From Dermatophagoides farinae (lineage: Eukaryota; Arthropoda; Arachnida; Sarcoptiformes; Pyroglyphidae), in NCBI RefSeq assembly GCF_024713945.1, contig NW_027461519.1:280554-344553 (forward strand): a stretch of DNA of 64,000 bases, in the 5' to 3' direction. Positions within the stretch are counted from its first letter, which is position 1. Each line of letters opens with the position of its first letter. Below the pieces are notes generated by a model. That model saw only the letters and a program-made list of their open reading frames with translations. It was not told the DNA's origin and did no database searches. The position numbers were made by a program, and so were the translations under genes. Of the stretch, positions 28,701 through 38,318 are shown piece by piece.

Positions 28701-31561
28701 TATTTATCGATTCACATTTAATTCCATTGAAAGTATACAATAGGGCAGGAGAAAGAATGAATTACATATATGCATTTTGTCGGCTCAACTCGAACAAACA
28801 AATAGTCATTGGGGCAATAAATTTTGAAGACAAAATGGTCGATGATGCTTGTATATCTTTGAGTTTTATTCGATCTTTGGCTAAACAAGCAAATTTATCT
28901 TCTAATACAATTTGCGAAATGTGGGATATGAAGAAAATAAACAATGATTATGATAATGTGTCATTGGCGGAAAAAGCGATCGAAAAAAACAATATAGATG
29001 TACTAATATGCGATAAATTAAAACTCTCTCGATTGAATCAGTTAATAGCAACACCATTACTTTTAATGTTACAACCGTATGAATCTAAAGTATTTGGTTT
29101 GAAATTTTTACAATCAAGTCCATTTTCTGAAGCTTGTGAATTAGCCTTATATTTAAGTGACATTCAGCACATAAAAGAATTATCATGGCGATGTCGTAAT
29201 GAAAAAAATCTTATAGGAAAATTGAAGCACAAAACTTTGAAGCGAGCAATAGATTCGAATTATATTTTCTCCTTAATAAAATACTCTTGTTCATATAAAG
29301 AAAACATAGAACAATTATTCTTACTTTTCAAGCGATTAATCCATATTGATGCACTGACTTACAAAGCGAGTTCTAACAAAGGATTATATCATTTCCCCTT
29401 CCAATTATATGATTACTTGGTCGATTGCGACGTGTTTAATGAATTTAGTAACGGAGCAACAATGTTTTTTGCAAAATTAGCAAAACTTAAGACAAGTATA
29501 ATAGAACAATACAAACTACATGAGTCAGAAATTCAACTCTCCTCGTTAGAATATGATAACGCATCAACAAATAACGCATCAGTTTCAACAGACTCGATGC
29601 AACTACTTAGCACTCCTGTTCCACAACATTACATTGAAAATACATTACTTACTTACATAAATGAACTAGAAAATAAGCAAGCGATTGGCGATTTAATATT
29701 TTTGACAACGGAATACGGAAGGTACTGTACTGTGGGTGGTTTAGGAGTTATGTTAGATGATTTATGTACCACTTTAACTAACATTCATGGTTTCAATTTG
29801 AAAGTACTGTTACCTTATTATGCTGTCAACACAAAAAATGAAAGAAACTATTTGGATCAATATGAAATGACTTATCTTAAAGACGTTTCAGTTGTTTTAA
29901 ACGGAAAAACTTATTTTTTTAAATTGTATGAATCATTGTGCAACGGAGTAACTGTTTTATTAGTTTACAATGAAGAAATATTCCCTTGTGTCTATCCTTC
30001 TAATAGTGAGGCAGAACAGGTATTATTTTTGTCAGCGATAGGGAAAGTTTTTTTACAAGTTTTGATCGACATTGATTGTATACCTAGGATAATTATATGT
30101 AATGACTGGCCAACTGGATTAGTGCCAGCTTACGGGAAATTTGATTTTTTCGGACCTACATTCAAAAATACTAAATTCTGTCATATCTGCCATAATCTAG
30201 ACAAGAATTATGAAGGCCGCATTTATGTTTCAAATAATCTTGCTTACGAAGAAATTCACGGACTACCGAGAGATATTGTTATGGATCCTTATTGGGACGA
30301 TAGCATAATAAATCCTAGTAGAGCTGCGCTATTATGTACAGACAACTGGTGTACCGTTAGCCCTGGCTATAGAGATGAACTTTTGGGATTAGTTCCTAAT
30401 GTTGAACCATCTCCATTGGCTCCGTTGTTGAAATTGTTTAAAACTCCTTTTGCTACATGTAACGGTATACCAATAGAAGCAAGAAAGAATCAACTAAAGA
30501 GCTTAAGTATGACGAGAGAAGAAACAAAACGATTTTTGCAAATGAAATATTTTAACATGACAGATCCAAACTTGAAAATACCTATATTCTCGTTTATTGG
30601 ACGTATAACAGAGCAAAAAGGTGTTTTGATGATTTTGGAATGTACAGAAAAAATGATAAATCGTTATAACAATCAAATACAGATTATAATTGGAGGTAAA
30701 GTTAACTGGAATGATCCCTATTCCGTAGCTTGTGCAAATCTTATGTTATACTTAAGGGAAAAATATCCGAGCTCGTTTTACGCAGAGCCGGAACATTTTT
30801 TTACAGATGGAAAAGCTGTTAATTTGGGTAGTGATTTTGCCCTAATGCCTTCATTGTTCGAACCTGGTGGAATTGTACAGCATGAATTTTTCATTGCTGG
30901 TACACCTGTTATTTGTTATAACACGGGTGGTTTATCTTGCACTGTTAGTGAGTTTTGTGAGCAAGATTTATCAGGAAATGGATTGGTTTTTAAAAACTAT
31001 ACTAATTCTGAGTTTATGGCAGCCTGGCAAAGAGCATTAAATATATATGAAAATGTTTATTTCATGGAAGCGATAAGAAAAAATGCAGAAAATAGCGTAA
31101 TTTCTTGTGAGTCATGTGCATATGAATGGGCAAAAGAATTTCATCGTATATGTGACATGTTATTCGTAGCACCCAACGAGAAAAGGAAATTAGAAGATGA
31201 AATAAGTGAAATAAATCTAACGGACAAGATCAAAGAAATCAATGAAAATATAGTTCCAAATTATTTAAGTGAGTACAGTTCCAAAACAACAGTAAAATTG
31301 GTTCACAACACATCCGTCTTACTTCAGTTCAAAGCACCAGCAAACGCAAGGTCAGTTAAAATATCCGGAAGTTTTGACAATTGGAGAACTCAAAAATCGT
31401 TGAAGTTAAATGTTGAGACGGCGACGCATGAAATAATTTTATCTCTAAAGCAAGGACAATATTTTTTCAAGTTCATTGTAGACGGTGTTTGGCAATGTTC
31501 AACATATTATAAAACACGAAAACTTGCCGATGGAAACATAAACAATTATATCGAAATATAG
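25721..31561 (+). CDS. Glycogen/starch synthase fusion: GH13-like, GT5 and CBM48 domains
   Basis: 1946 residues, single exon, expected to extend alpha-1,4-glucan chains. Residues 1-250 are a helical domain of unknown type, and about 330-450 is beta-rich. Residues 500-930 resemble the GH13 domain of eukaryotic glycogen debranching enzyme (FDIDGVRIEN at about 692, DLYIFADC at about 775), but the usual catalytic Asp and Glu read as Glu and Asp. About 1325-1800 is a GT5 synthase domain: VGGLGV (the usual Lys of KxGGL is missing), FIGRITEQKG and PSLFEPGGIVQHE with the catalytic-pocket Glu residues. About 1867-1946 is a glycogen-binding CBM48 (SVKISGSFDNW, YFFKFIVDGVWQ). Loss of the Lys may indicate UDP-glucose rather than ADP-glucose as donor. 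The GH13 part is probably not a working hydrolase. Its stop lies 12 bases from that of the convergent next gene. Confidence 0.87.
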   Translation: MHEVIELLNQTSLHSNSCQNKKVMDDSNGVIRFNLCFDLMNAILDSNEGYICSYLDDLAKNVNISVLSDYLASIKTCLFPNLLAIEHFKVLVIALHVLLFFDLDRALQLNPYNIYLKHIYNKNVVHEEIDYSQSLDVILKKNCWQNLELDPRIFAVNNCINIDLQVLLIYTYSSGRLNMLMLQVIRSLVKFCSSTDEVHKQYFEQVQKICSESSSNKNLSERKLKNFPVYNQIINLKRAYSYAVERVIDESKFEWYRSMLIESEPNTIVDTLEDLRKDLWFNEVLPFANDSKEKVVSLLTPMLGHSSVQVREYAVNIFTYLNNRHNWEYQAPLLADVKEINDDYIITLTLFLSTHPSEKKKGPSNFYLCVYSPETEKGQDNKYFCSFKYYKVSWTPFYDNNLKNRVVTAIFDSKTMYKWTSTINLGKFTKCGFYDYRLFYYSYSENRFVTATPLVDEQSCVKQSSYSLASIDENADEVLFDENDKIKLIYNKLKQEYNGVLPIQGRTIVLAPKVKHKIYAEVNVDYYNATYLANGEIAKRGNFRELSNSVCKIKSSGIDGLFFDSCMERNTGLPTENGSFERESASPYVIICRKTPASILGGSKEFEELSLEAKKNDLKLFIEAPIRISSTHSHRIYSSSILKTVDSHGLTKIVTGTPGKYIKHHETAMLNFRDSQVWRQYIDDIIHWIDKFDIDGVRIENAIHFPVYFPMNLHELKRREPDYQMSYSDEEIFKGSVIKKVVQEDDIIRGIYDTKYFHKFYAHPIYVYLTKELWSVKNDLYIFADCGILNNDDYDKVSCLARSGLIPFSMNTATILPKVFGTCVSTNGEIKQCARSDVSTLHAWHREIHKNLPASTPLITFSCYPNSPLPAIIYKAGVWAAVDFHFLANDIPCISIEEQSESTLRLNLCKYTSDVLHIEQEENEPRKLDEDDYESENSQQNELSSLNLLSRSMKDIIKTHYELSKTISLSSGKTLKDLSLHYQAAKQLRSKYPIFIDSHLIPLKVYNRAGERMNYIYAFCRLNSNKQIVIGAINFEDKMVDDACISLSFIRSLAKQANLSSNTICEMWDMKKINNDYDNVSLAEKAIEKNNIDVLICDKLKLSRLNQLIATPLLLMLQPYESKVFGLKFLQSSPFSEACELALYLSDIQHIKELSWRCRNEKNLIGKLKHKTLKRAIDSNYIFSLIKYSCSYKENIEQLFLLFKRLIHIDALTYKASSNKGLYHFPFQLYDYLVDCDVFNEFSNGATMFFAKLAKLKTSIIEQYKLHESEIQLSSLEYDNASTNNASVSTDSMQLLSTPVPQHYIENTLLTYINELENKQAIGDLIFLTTEYGRYCTVGGLGVMLDDLCTTLTNIHGFNLKVLLPYYAVNTKNERNYLDQYEMTYLKDVSVVLNGKTYFFKLYESLCNGVTVLLVYNEEIFPCVYPSNSEAEQVLFLSAIGKVFLQVLIDIDCIPRIIICNDWPTGLVPAYGKFDFFGPTFKNTKFCHICHNLDKNYEGRIYVSNNLAYEEIHGLPRDIVMDPYWDDSIINPSRAALLCTDNWCTVSPGYRDELLGLVPNVEPSPLAPLLKLFKTPFATCNGIPIEARKNQLKSLSMTREETKRFLQMKYFNMTDPNLKIPIFSFIGRITEQKGVLMILECTEKMINRYNNQIQIIIGGKVNWNDPYSVACANLMLYLREKYPSSFYAEPEHFFTDGKAVNLGSDFALMPSLFEPGGIVQHEFFIAGTPVICYNTGGLSCTVSEFCEQDLSGNGLVFKNYTNSEFMAAWQRALNIYENVYFMEAIRKNAENSVISCESCAYEWAKEFHRICDMLFVAPNEKRKLEDEISEINLTDKIKEINENIVPNYLSEYSSKTTVKLVHNTSVLLQFKAPANARSVKISGSFDNWRTQKSLKLNVETATHEIILSLKQGQYFFKFIVDGVWQCSTYYKTRKLADGNINNYIEI

Positions 31562-31573
31562 CGTTGAGTAACA

Positions 31574-33496
31574 TCAATACATCAAATTAGTGGTCTTTAA
31601 AATACTGTATACAAAATTTGTAAGATGAGTACCTTTATACTCGTTTAATTGGTTTTTAAATTCAAAAATCACTGATTTTACCTGATTACAATGTTTTTGG
31701 TATAAATGGTTATATGCTTTTTCTATTTTTTGTAAAATCGCGAAATCAATTTTCCGATCCACAATGAGTAAATACATTATAAGTAAAACAATTATATGCA
31801 ACAGTTCTGAAGATTGATTGGAAAATCTTGAATCGGGTTCAAGAATTTCAAAATGAACTAATTTCTCCCACATGTGATAAAAGATATCAAGGAACAAGTT
31901 TTTGTCTAGCACAAATAAATGATGATTTTTTTTCAACAACCTAAGAAGTTCAAGGAAAAAACTCATACTTGAATGTAAAAAATGAAGTAACTCTTTAATT
32001 TGCATATGAATTACAGTTAGGTTGAACCGATCAATATAATCTTTAGTGAGAGTTGACATTTCGCTTTTAGACTGATATAATAGCAAAGCTAAGATGAATT
32101 TTGGATAATTTTCATTTAACATATGATAATCGCCAGCGTTGGACACATTGTATAGTTCTTTCAATGCGAACAAAATATAGTTGTCATAAATAATAGAGTA
32201 GTTGTTTTTTTGTATTATTGCGTAATAACTTAGAAATTTGTATACCGAAAGAATGGACCCAGCTATGACAAACTGTTTAGTAATAAAGTTCGAGTTGAAA
32301 ACAAGAGAATTAATAGACGAGTTAGAAATGTTTTTGTATTTGACAAAAAAAGGTTGGTTTTTTTCATCGTCAATTTGATTGGATTCGGGCGTGAGGGAGA
32401 AATAAGATAAAAAAAGTAGAAATGCATAAGAGTGCGCCAGAGTATCTAAACTGCTGTTGGCTTCGATTTCAAAGAAATTCTTGTTTGACGAAAGAAATAT
32501 GTTAACAATAGAGTTCGAATGACTAAGTTGCAACATAAGTACCAAGATGTTATAAATAATTCTCTCAAAAGTTGAAAGATCAGTGTAACCATTTTTGATT
32601 AAATTTAGATATATGTATTGAATTGCATTAGTGAGAAACGAAACAAACGAACTTTTGATAACGTTGTGCGAATCGTTGACGGCGTTGAAACGTTTGAGAA
32701 TAGTACAGAATATTGTTAAATGCTCAAGAATATATTTTGCACGATCCAAAACGGAGATATCATAAAAATTTCTTTTGGTTTCATTAATCATGATGTAAAG
32801 AGCACGTGTAATTTCAGGTTTTAGCATCGTTTGATTTTGAATGGGCATGTCATTGAACGTTTTTTCTTGGAAGTTTTCTTCGACGAAATTGGCCACCAAG
32901 CACAGCAAAGTAACGAGGATATTATTTTTATTATCCCCGCCTTTAAGAAGATTAATTGCCCCTATGAGTGAAATTTTGTATTTTATGACTGCAGGAGTAA
33001 ATTTGGAAGCGAGCAAAACGTTAATCAAAACGCTCAAATCTTCGGAGTTGTAGATTGCGCTTATGCTCTTAAACAATTTTTCTACCGCCATCAATCGCGG
33101 ATTATTTTCCGAGTTACGGGATTTAAACATTATTGATTTAACGTGGTGAGTCACAGCAGTGTCAAACTGGTTTAAATCGCAGAAATCGATCAGTTCATGA
33201 CAGTCGACAGATTGGAAATGAAAAAGAAACAAGTACGGTAAAATTTCATTCAAGAGAAGCGATATATATGTGTATGGGAGATTTTTGGCTTGAATATTAT
33301 CGATGATTTGTTGAAAATGAGTCAACAAATCAGTGACATTGTTCGCTAAAGTTTCTTTATCATTTGAGTAAATAGTATTTATAACTTCTTCAGCCAAAAC
33401 AGGGTATTCGACGGAGATTCGGTTTACATATTCATTGTACTGAGTTGAACTTATATATTTATTATCAAAAAAAAACTGGACGAGCCAATTCACCAT
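31574..33496 (-). CDS. Large helical protein, 640 aa, unknown
   Basis: Not recognised. It is almost entirely made of alternating hydrophobic and charged helices (for example ITRALYIMINETKRNF, LYIYLN-type pairs), typical of an alpha-solenoid scaffold such as HEAT- or ARM-like proteins. There is no signal peptide. Hydrophobic segments such as LLHIIVLLIMYLLIV (about 575-590) are long enough to be membrane spans but lie inside a helical-repeat pattern, so I favour a soluble solenoid. No catalytic motif is visible. Trafficking adaptors, nuclear-transport factors and ribosome-biogenesis solenoids are all compatible. Confidence 0.65.
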   Translation of the reverse strand: MVNWLVQFFFDNKYISSTQYNEYVNRISVEYPVLAEEVINTIYSNDKETLANNVTDLLTHFQQIIDNIQAKNLPYTYISLLLNEILPYLFLFHFQSVDCHELIDFCDLNQFDTAVTHHVKSIMFKSRNSENNPRLMAVEKLFKSISAIYNSEDLSVLINVLLASKFTPAVIKYKISLIGAINLLKGGDNKNNILVTLLCLVANFVEENFQEKTFNDMPIQNQTMLKPEITRALYIMINETKRNFYDISVLDRAKYILEHLTIFCTILKRFNAVNDSHNVIKSSFVSFLTNAIQYIYLNLIKNGYTDLSTFERIIYNILVLMLQLSHSNSIVNIFLSSNKNFFEIEANSSLDTLAHSYAFLLFLSYFSLTPESNQIDDEKNQPFFVKYKNISNSSINSLVFNSNFITKQFVIAGSILSVYKFLSYYAIIQKNNYSIIYDNYILFALKELYNVSNAGDYHMLNENYPKFILALLLYQSKSEMSTLTKDYIDRFNLTVIHMQIKELLHFLHSSMSFFLELLRLLKKNHHLFVLDKNLFLDIFYHMWEKLVHFEILEPDSRFSNQSSELLHIIVLLIMYLLIVDRKIDFAILQKIEKAYNHLYQKHCNQVKSVIFEFKNQLNEYKGTHLTNFVYSILKTTNLMY

Positions 33497-33660
33497 GAAT
33501 CAAAGTAACTAGTCTGACAGTAAAATTCTACAGCGCTTTACAACTGTTAATTATCAAGAAAATAGCGCAAAATAAAATTTATTACTCAATAGATAATAAA
33601 AAATTATTTAATTTTTTTCAACTATTAATCTAAAATCAATTTGTAGATTTGCAGCTGCTG

Positions 33661-34509
33661 ATGAATATGGAAAATATTAGTAATCTGGATCAAATCTTTT
33701 TTGTTAGTTTATTTGGTTTTACCACTTTTATCATTTACCGGTTTTTGAACAAATATGGCGTATTATTTAGCTTTTCGCCAAGTTCGAAGTACTTTCTACT
33801 GATGATTTTTACCATCATTATGGTTCAGTTGGTAATTTTTTTGTTAGTTTTGTATCGGTTTCGTTCACACGCCAATAAAAAATTGAGATTAAGCCATCGA
33901 AATGATGTTCCAGAAATCTCGAAACAAAACGAAAAGAAATTAGTCGGGCAGGTCAACAAAGATCAAATTAAAAACAAAACTGAAATAAACCAGAAAAGAG
34001 GGTCTCATGCTAACAGTAACTCCAAACTACATAAAAATAGAAATAACGGGAATCAAAGTAATTCTACAGATAACAATCAAGATAATAATTTGGAAAAAAA
34101 ACATAAACCAAGCCAAAATTACAATCCGAAAAAAAATGATGCAGCCGCTAATAAGAACCAGGGTAAAATAATAGACAATAAAAAAACTGACAAAAATCCG
34201 AACACCGATGCTACTAAACAAACTGACCGTTCAAACCGCAGAAAGTATTTCAGAAATGCAAATAATCACAATAAAAACGTTGGTAACAGTCCTAGCAATT
34301 CTGCAGAAAGCTCAAATGACGTCGCGGCTAACCAAACCGGTCAAAATAATTCCAAAAATAATCAAAAAAATTCTGACTATACGAAAGGAAATACAGAAAG
34401 CAAAAATAATACTAAAAATAACAAACAAGGCTCCAAAAATGGGGAAACTTCTAAACACAACGCACAAAAAGATTCTTCAACTTTTCAAACCGCAAGCAAT
34501 AACGAGTGA
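33661..34509 (+). CDS. Two-pass membrane protein with Asn/Lys-rich tail (VMA21-like N-terminus?)
   Basis: 282 residues from the ATG at 33661. Two hydrophobic spans occur at about residues 10-28 (FFVSLFGFTTFIIYRFL) and 45-66 (FLLMIFTIIMVQLVIFLLVLY), separated by a short polar loop. This spacing and the leading FFVSLF resemble VMA21, the ER chaperone for V-ATPase assembly. The remaining 215 residues are low-complexity Asn, Lys, Gln and Ser (KNRNNGNQSN, NNTKNNKQGSKNG) and would face the cytosol. True VMA21 proteins are about 80-100 residues, so the tail would be an extreme addition. The family assignment is tentative. Confidence 0.6.
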   Translation: MNMENISNLDQIFFVSLFGFTTFIIYRFLNKYGVLFSFSPSSKYFLLMIFTIIMVQLVIFLLVLYRFRSHANKKLRLSHRNDVPEISKQNEKKLVGQVNKDQIKNKTEINQKRGSHANSNSKLHKNRNNGNQSNSTDNNQDNNLEKKHKPSQNYNPKKNDAAANKNQGKIIDNKKTDKNPNTDATKQTDRSNRRKYFRNANNHNKNVGNSPSNSAESSNDVAANQTGQNNSKNNQKNSDYTKGNTESKNNTKNNKQGSKNGETSKHNAQKDSSTFQTASNNE

Positions 34510-34668
34510 ATTACTGAACAACAATTTCTAAATTAATTGGCTAAAATAAATTAAATAAAGTATATAATTACATTACTAAGCGCCATTAACATCTCAATTA
34601 GTAATTTAGAATAATTAATTTTAGAATAAAAATAAAGCATATATGTGAAAAATATTTCAACTTTCACT

Positions 34669-37437
34669 ATGAATGGCGAAAATGAAAATTTTACATTTCC
34701 TTTTGAATCAGAAATAACTATAAAACCGCCTGTAGACAGTGAAGTTTCCGCTTTTTGCTTTTTGAACGACGAAGGTTCCAAATTTTTAATTTCTTCTGCG
34801 AAAAATCTTGATATTACTGTGATAAACGAGTCAGACGAGTCTGTGTGTTTAACTAATGAATTGAAAAAAGAAGTCTACCAGTCAACACGGCAGTTTCAAT
34901 CGATCAATGACGCCAAACAAGTAAACTATTTTGACGAACATGGGTTTTTAATTGCAAAAAACCCAACAATAAGATTTTTAGGTTTTTGCAACACGAATAA
35001 TGAAATAAATGTTGTGTCAATTTGCAGCATTAACCAGGTGACCATTTGGAAGTTGGACAGCTCGTTAAATAAAGTGGGAGACAAAAAATTTTTCAACTGT
35101 GCTTCAATCAAGCAAAATGTGATGAATTTTGTGTGTCACGAACAGCTTGGTATTTTTTCTTTATCGACAGATTCTAAATCGATAAAAACGTACGATACAA
35201 CCGGAAAATTGGTTTCGAATATCGTAGGTATTTTAGAAGAAGGAGATTTAATAACTAGCTTATACTTTGAAAAATCAACTTCGATATTGGGTGTTGGTAC
35301 AAACTTTGGATACATACTTCTTGTTGATGTTAAATTAGGCTATTTATTGGGCCAATGCAAAGCTCACAACTCGGTTGTGACAACGATAGCTTTTTTGAAT
35401 TTAATAATTAATCAGGAAAAAAATACTTTTGCTTTAAGCGCTTCCCTAGATGGCGATTTTACACTAACTTCACTAACATCTATTATCGACATAATAGCTT
35501 CAAAGATAAGCATCGGTACACCTAGAATATATGAATTTTTGAGAAATGACTCGACTAAAATGAATTCTTCCAAATTGAAAGATAAAATAGTTAATTACTT
35601 GAAATTAAATAAGAAAATAGTGGTGAATTCTGCGTTAACGTCTAATTCCGGGAAGCAGATCGAAGCTTTTATAGTATTAAACAGAAACCAAGTTTCTGAC
35701 ACCATTGACCATTATAAAAATCTCGCTGATTCATCGGTTCGTGTAACAGATATAAGTGAAGCTTCTTTTTTCTTATTTTGCTGCGATGCGTTAGGAAACA
35801 ACTTTGTCTGGGACATGCTAGACTCGCGAGTTTGTGTTGAGTTTAGTCGTAAATTGAACCAATTTACAACACCCAAACAGTACACTAGTTATTACAAGAT
35901 GAGCCAAGACACAAGTGTTATACTAGGAGTTGGTCACGATTACAGCTTAGCGCTTTGGAAGACTAAGCCTTATATCAAGATGTCTCAACTGTTGCAAGGA
36001 TTTAGCAAGCCCAGCAAGTGTTCGTACATTCGTCAAAAAAATTCAGATGATAACTCAATACAGCTTTATTCGATTTCTGAAAATAACACGATAATTCGCC
36101 GAACGCTTAATTTTAGCTCAAGACTAAACGCGTTAGACGAATTTGTTCCGAGCATCAAAGATGACATTGTCCATTTTGACATATCACGCGATTCTAAACT
36201 ACTTGGATTAATTAACAGGAAAGGAGAAATCTTGGTTGTGAGCTTGGCGGACAGCAAGGAAATTCTATACGTAAACGAAACCGTATGCGGTCCATCTTTA
36301 TATATAAAGATAGGATCCGTTGTAGGGGATCAAATTAACGGTTCTTTTGCTTTGACATACTCGAATGACAATAGCTTACGCAAGTGGAATTTAACTCGTG
36401 ACAGCCAAAACCGAGACAAATCAGATTTCATCAGCTTTGTTTCAAAACAAGACATCTACGCTATGGAGTTGAACCCGGCAAACTCTCTTGTTGCACTTGG
36501 TGGCACAGATAAACATATACGTGTTTTTTCAACGACTAAGTTGCAGAAACTGTTTTCATCAAACATACATTCTGCTCCCATCACTGCTTTCGGCTTTAGC
36601 GATAATGGTCATTCTTTATTTTCTGTTTCGCTAGACAACACGATAAAGCACATTAAAATAAGCAGGGCACATGAACAAGTCATCCACCACTTGGCTGACT
36701 TCACTGGTTTTTCAGCTCGCGTAAAAAAACTTTATTTCGATTCAAACTTACAACAAATTCTAGCTGGCTGTGTTGACGGGCATTTATATTCCTGGGACAT
36801 CACAACAAAAACTTTAGTTGGCCAGGTTATAGCTCATGAAGCAAGCATTGACGACATTACCTACGTGAATTTCAACGCTAAAAAATTCCTTGTCAGCGCA
36901 GCGAGCGATTGTTCTCTCAAATTGTGGTTTAATAACTATGAAACGCTTCTTCAACACAAAACAGAAGAACAATCTCAACAACTTGAAAATAAACTGAAAA
37001 TCGACGTATACATACAGAATCATAATTATGTCACAGCACTGTTACATAGCGTTAAGTTTAAATTTGTTAATGGGTTCGTTAATGTTTACAACCATTATAA
37101 TCAAAGTCTGGAACTAGAAGTGTTAACAAGACAAGAAATATTTGCCAAAGATCTTTCATCTATAGTGCATGATCTGATACACCAATTAACGACAGAGAAC
37201 GAGTTCGAGTCGTTACTTTATTGTACTTTAACACTCCAAAAGAGATCGAAAACATTAGGTTTCGCTGTGCTCATTGTCAACTGCATTCTGCAGTCGCCAA
37301 AACTTGATCAATTTAAACTAGTACATGGCTTTCACGAGTTTACACAAGCAATGATTAAACTCAGTCAACCGCTCTTAAGTAAAATTGAATTTTTACTCGA
37401 AAAAGTAAATGTTTTTGAATATCTAGATCGCGTTTAG
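34669..37437 (+). CDS. WD40 protein, UTP13/TBL3-like
   Basis: 922 residues from the ATG at 34669. Two blocks of divergent WD40 blades run over about residues 30-760, with recognisable blades such as HSAPITAFGFSDNGHSLFSV, KHIRVF and DCSLKLWF. The last 160 residues are helical and follow the pattern of the UTP13 C-terminal domain: a helix with NHNYVTALLHSVKF, then a long helical block ending LLSKIEFLLEKVNVFEYLD. Utp13 (human TBL3) belongs to the UTP-B subcomplex of the small-subunit processome that acts on early pre-18S rRNA in the nucleolus. Other UTP WD40 proteins (PWP2, UTP12, UTP21) share parts of this layout, but the tail fits UTP13 best. Confidence 0.62.
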   Translation: MNGENENFTFPFESEITIKPPVDSEVSAFCFLNDEGSKFLISSAKNLDITVINESDESVCLTNELKKEVYQSTRQFQSINDAKQVNYFDEHGFLIAKNPTIRFLGFCNTNNEINVVSICSINQVTIWKLDSSLNKVGDKKFFNCASIKQNVMNFVCHEQLGIFSLSTDSKSIKTYDTTGKLVSNIVGILEEGDLITSLYFEKSTSILGVGTNFGYILLVDVKLGYLLGQCKAHNSVVTTIAFLNLIINQEKNTFALSASLDGDFTLTSLTSIIDIIASKISIGTPRIYEFLRNDSTKMNSSKLKDKIVNYLKLNKKIVVNSALTSNSGKQIEAFIVLNRNQVSDTIDHYKNLADSSVRVTDISEASFFLFCCDALGNNFVWDMLDSRVCVEFSRKLNQFTTPKQYTSYYKMSQDTSVILGVGHDYSLALWKTKPYIKMSQLLQGFSKPSKCSYIRQKNSDDNSIQLYSISENNTIIRRTLNFSSRLNALDEFVPSIKDDIVHFDISRDSKLLGLINRKGEILVVSLADSKEILYVNETVCGPSLYIKIGSVVGDQINGSFALTYSNDNSLRKWNLTRDSQNRDKSDFISFVSKQDIYAMELNPANSLVALGGTDKHIRVFSTTKLQKLFSSNIHSAPITAFGFSDNGHSLFSVSLDNTIKHIKISRAHEQVIHHLADFTGFSARVKKLYFDSNLQQILAGCVDGHLYSWDITTKTLVGQVIAHEASIDDITYVNFNAKKFLVSAASDCSLKLWFNNYETLLQHKTEEQSQQLENKLKIDVYIQNHNYVTALLHSVKFKFVNGFVNVYNHYNQSLELEVLTRQEIFAKDLSSIVHDLIHQLTTENEFESLLYCTLTLQKRSKTLGFAVLIVNCILQSPKLDQFKLVHGFHEFTQAMIKLSQPLLSKIEFLLEKVNVFEYLDRV

Positions 37438-37445
37438 ATCGAGTA

Positions 37446-38318
37446 TTATTTTTCGCATGAGTTTATCAACGTCTCCCAGTCATCCCAGTGGTGGAGTCTG
37501 ATGCCTTTGTTCGACATATTGTAGGGTCTGCAAAATACGACGTGTGTCCAGACAGGTTTTAACATCATTTCATCGTTAATGGTGTTTGGGTTATCATCAA
37601 TCAGGATGTCACCTATAATAAGACTTTTATCTTCGAGTGGGATGAGTCTAGGTTTAAACTCGGGTCCGAAATGTCGTTCTATCCAACGAGCTTTTTCTTG
37701 TAAAGATCTAGAATAACAATAACGGTCAGGCTTACTAACGAAAAAAACATGGAAACCTTTAACCAACATTCCTTTGACCGCCTTAACGGCACCTGGCATT
37801 GTTGGAGCATGTTCAAAAACACCGGGCAGCATTGTGTAATTTTTTATTATGTCTATATTGGAGAATTTGCCGTCATAGTTTTTCTCCATACAGTAGTTTA
37901 CTCGTTCAGAAGGGTTCAATTTGTGAATCATTTTTTCCTGATAGTTAACTGTATTGTAAAACATGGCATCCCAATCAGATAATGTATTATCAATATCTAT
38001 GAGAATTATCCGATATTTAAGCGTTACGGGTGTGAAAATGACTGTACGTGGTTTATTTGGACAAATACAGTTTACTGTAGGCTCATATTCTCGTGGAATA
38101 GGAGCGATTTCCATTTTCAGCCTAACAGGTTTATTTGATTTAATTGAAATAAAAAAAATAATATTAAAAAGAAAAAATACAAATAACCCAACGACGCGTA
38201 TTAAAAACCATCTGGCGGTTCGTTCATTTTTCCATTCTCCGTAAACATAATTTGTCAGGGCCAGATGATCAAACTTATAAAATTTTCGCGAGCACAAAAA
38301 AAAATTAATTAGATTCAA
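37446..38318 (-). CDS. Membrane-anchored 5'(3')-deoxyribonucleotidase-like HAD phosphatase
   Basis: About 290 residues. The HAD core has the nucleophile motif DIDNTL (D-x-D-x-T) at about 108, then LPGVFEHAPTMPGAVKAV, FFVSKP and a third motif EDKSLI...DILIDDNP, matching the NT5C family that removes phosphate from (deoxy)nucleoside monophosphates. Unlike cytosolic NT5C (about 200 residues), it has an N-terminal segment with one strong TM (WFLIRVVGLFVFFLFNIIFF), so it would be a type II membrane protein. The frame has no ATG before the TM. It opens after a stop with a TTG at 38318, and the first ATG is at residue 69, after the TM. Either a non-AUG start or an undetected first exon is needed to include the anchor. 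It lies immediately behind, and overlaps the stop of, the acyl-CoA-binding protein gene. Confidence 0.8.
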   Translation of the reverse strand: MNLINFFLCSRKFYKFDHLALTNYVYGEWKNERTARWFLIRVVGLFVFFLFNIIFFISIKSNKPVRLKMEIAPIPREYEPTVNCICPNKPRTVIFTPVTLKYRIILIDIDNTLSDWDAMFYNTVNYQEKMIHKLNPSERVNYCMEKNYDGKFSNIDIIKNYTMLPGVFEHAPTMPGAVKAVKGMLVKGFHVFFVSKPDRYCYSRSLQEKARWIERHFGPEFKPRLIPLEDKSLIIGDILIDDNPNTINDEMMLKPVWTHVVFCRPYNMSNKGIRLHHWDDWETLINSCEK

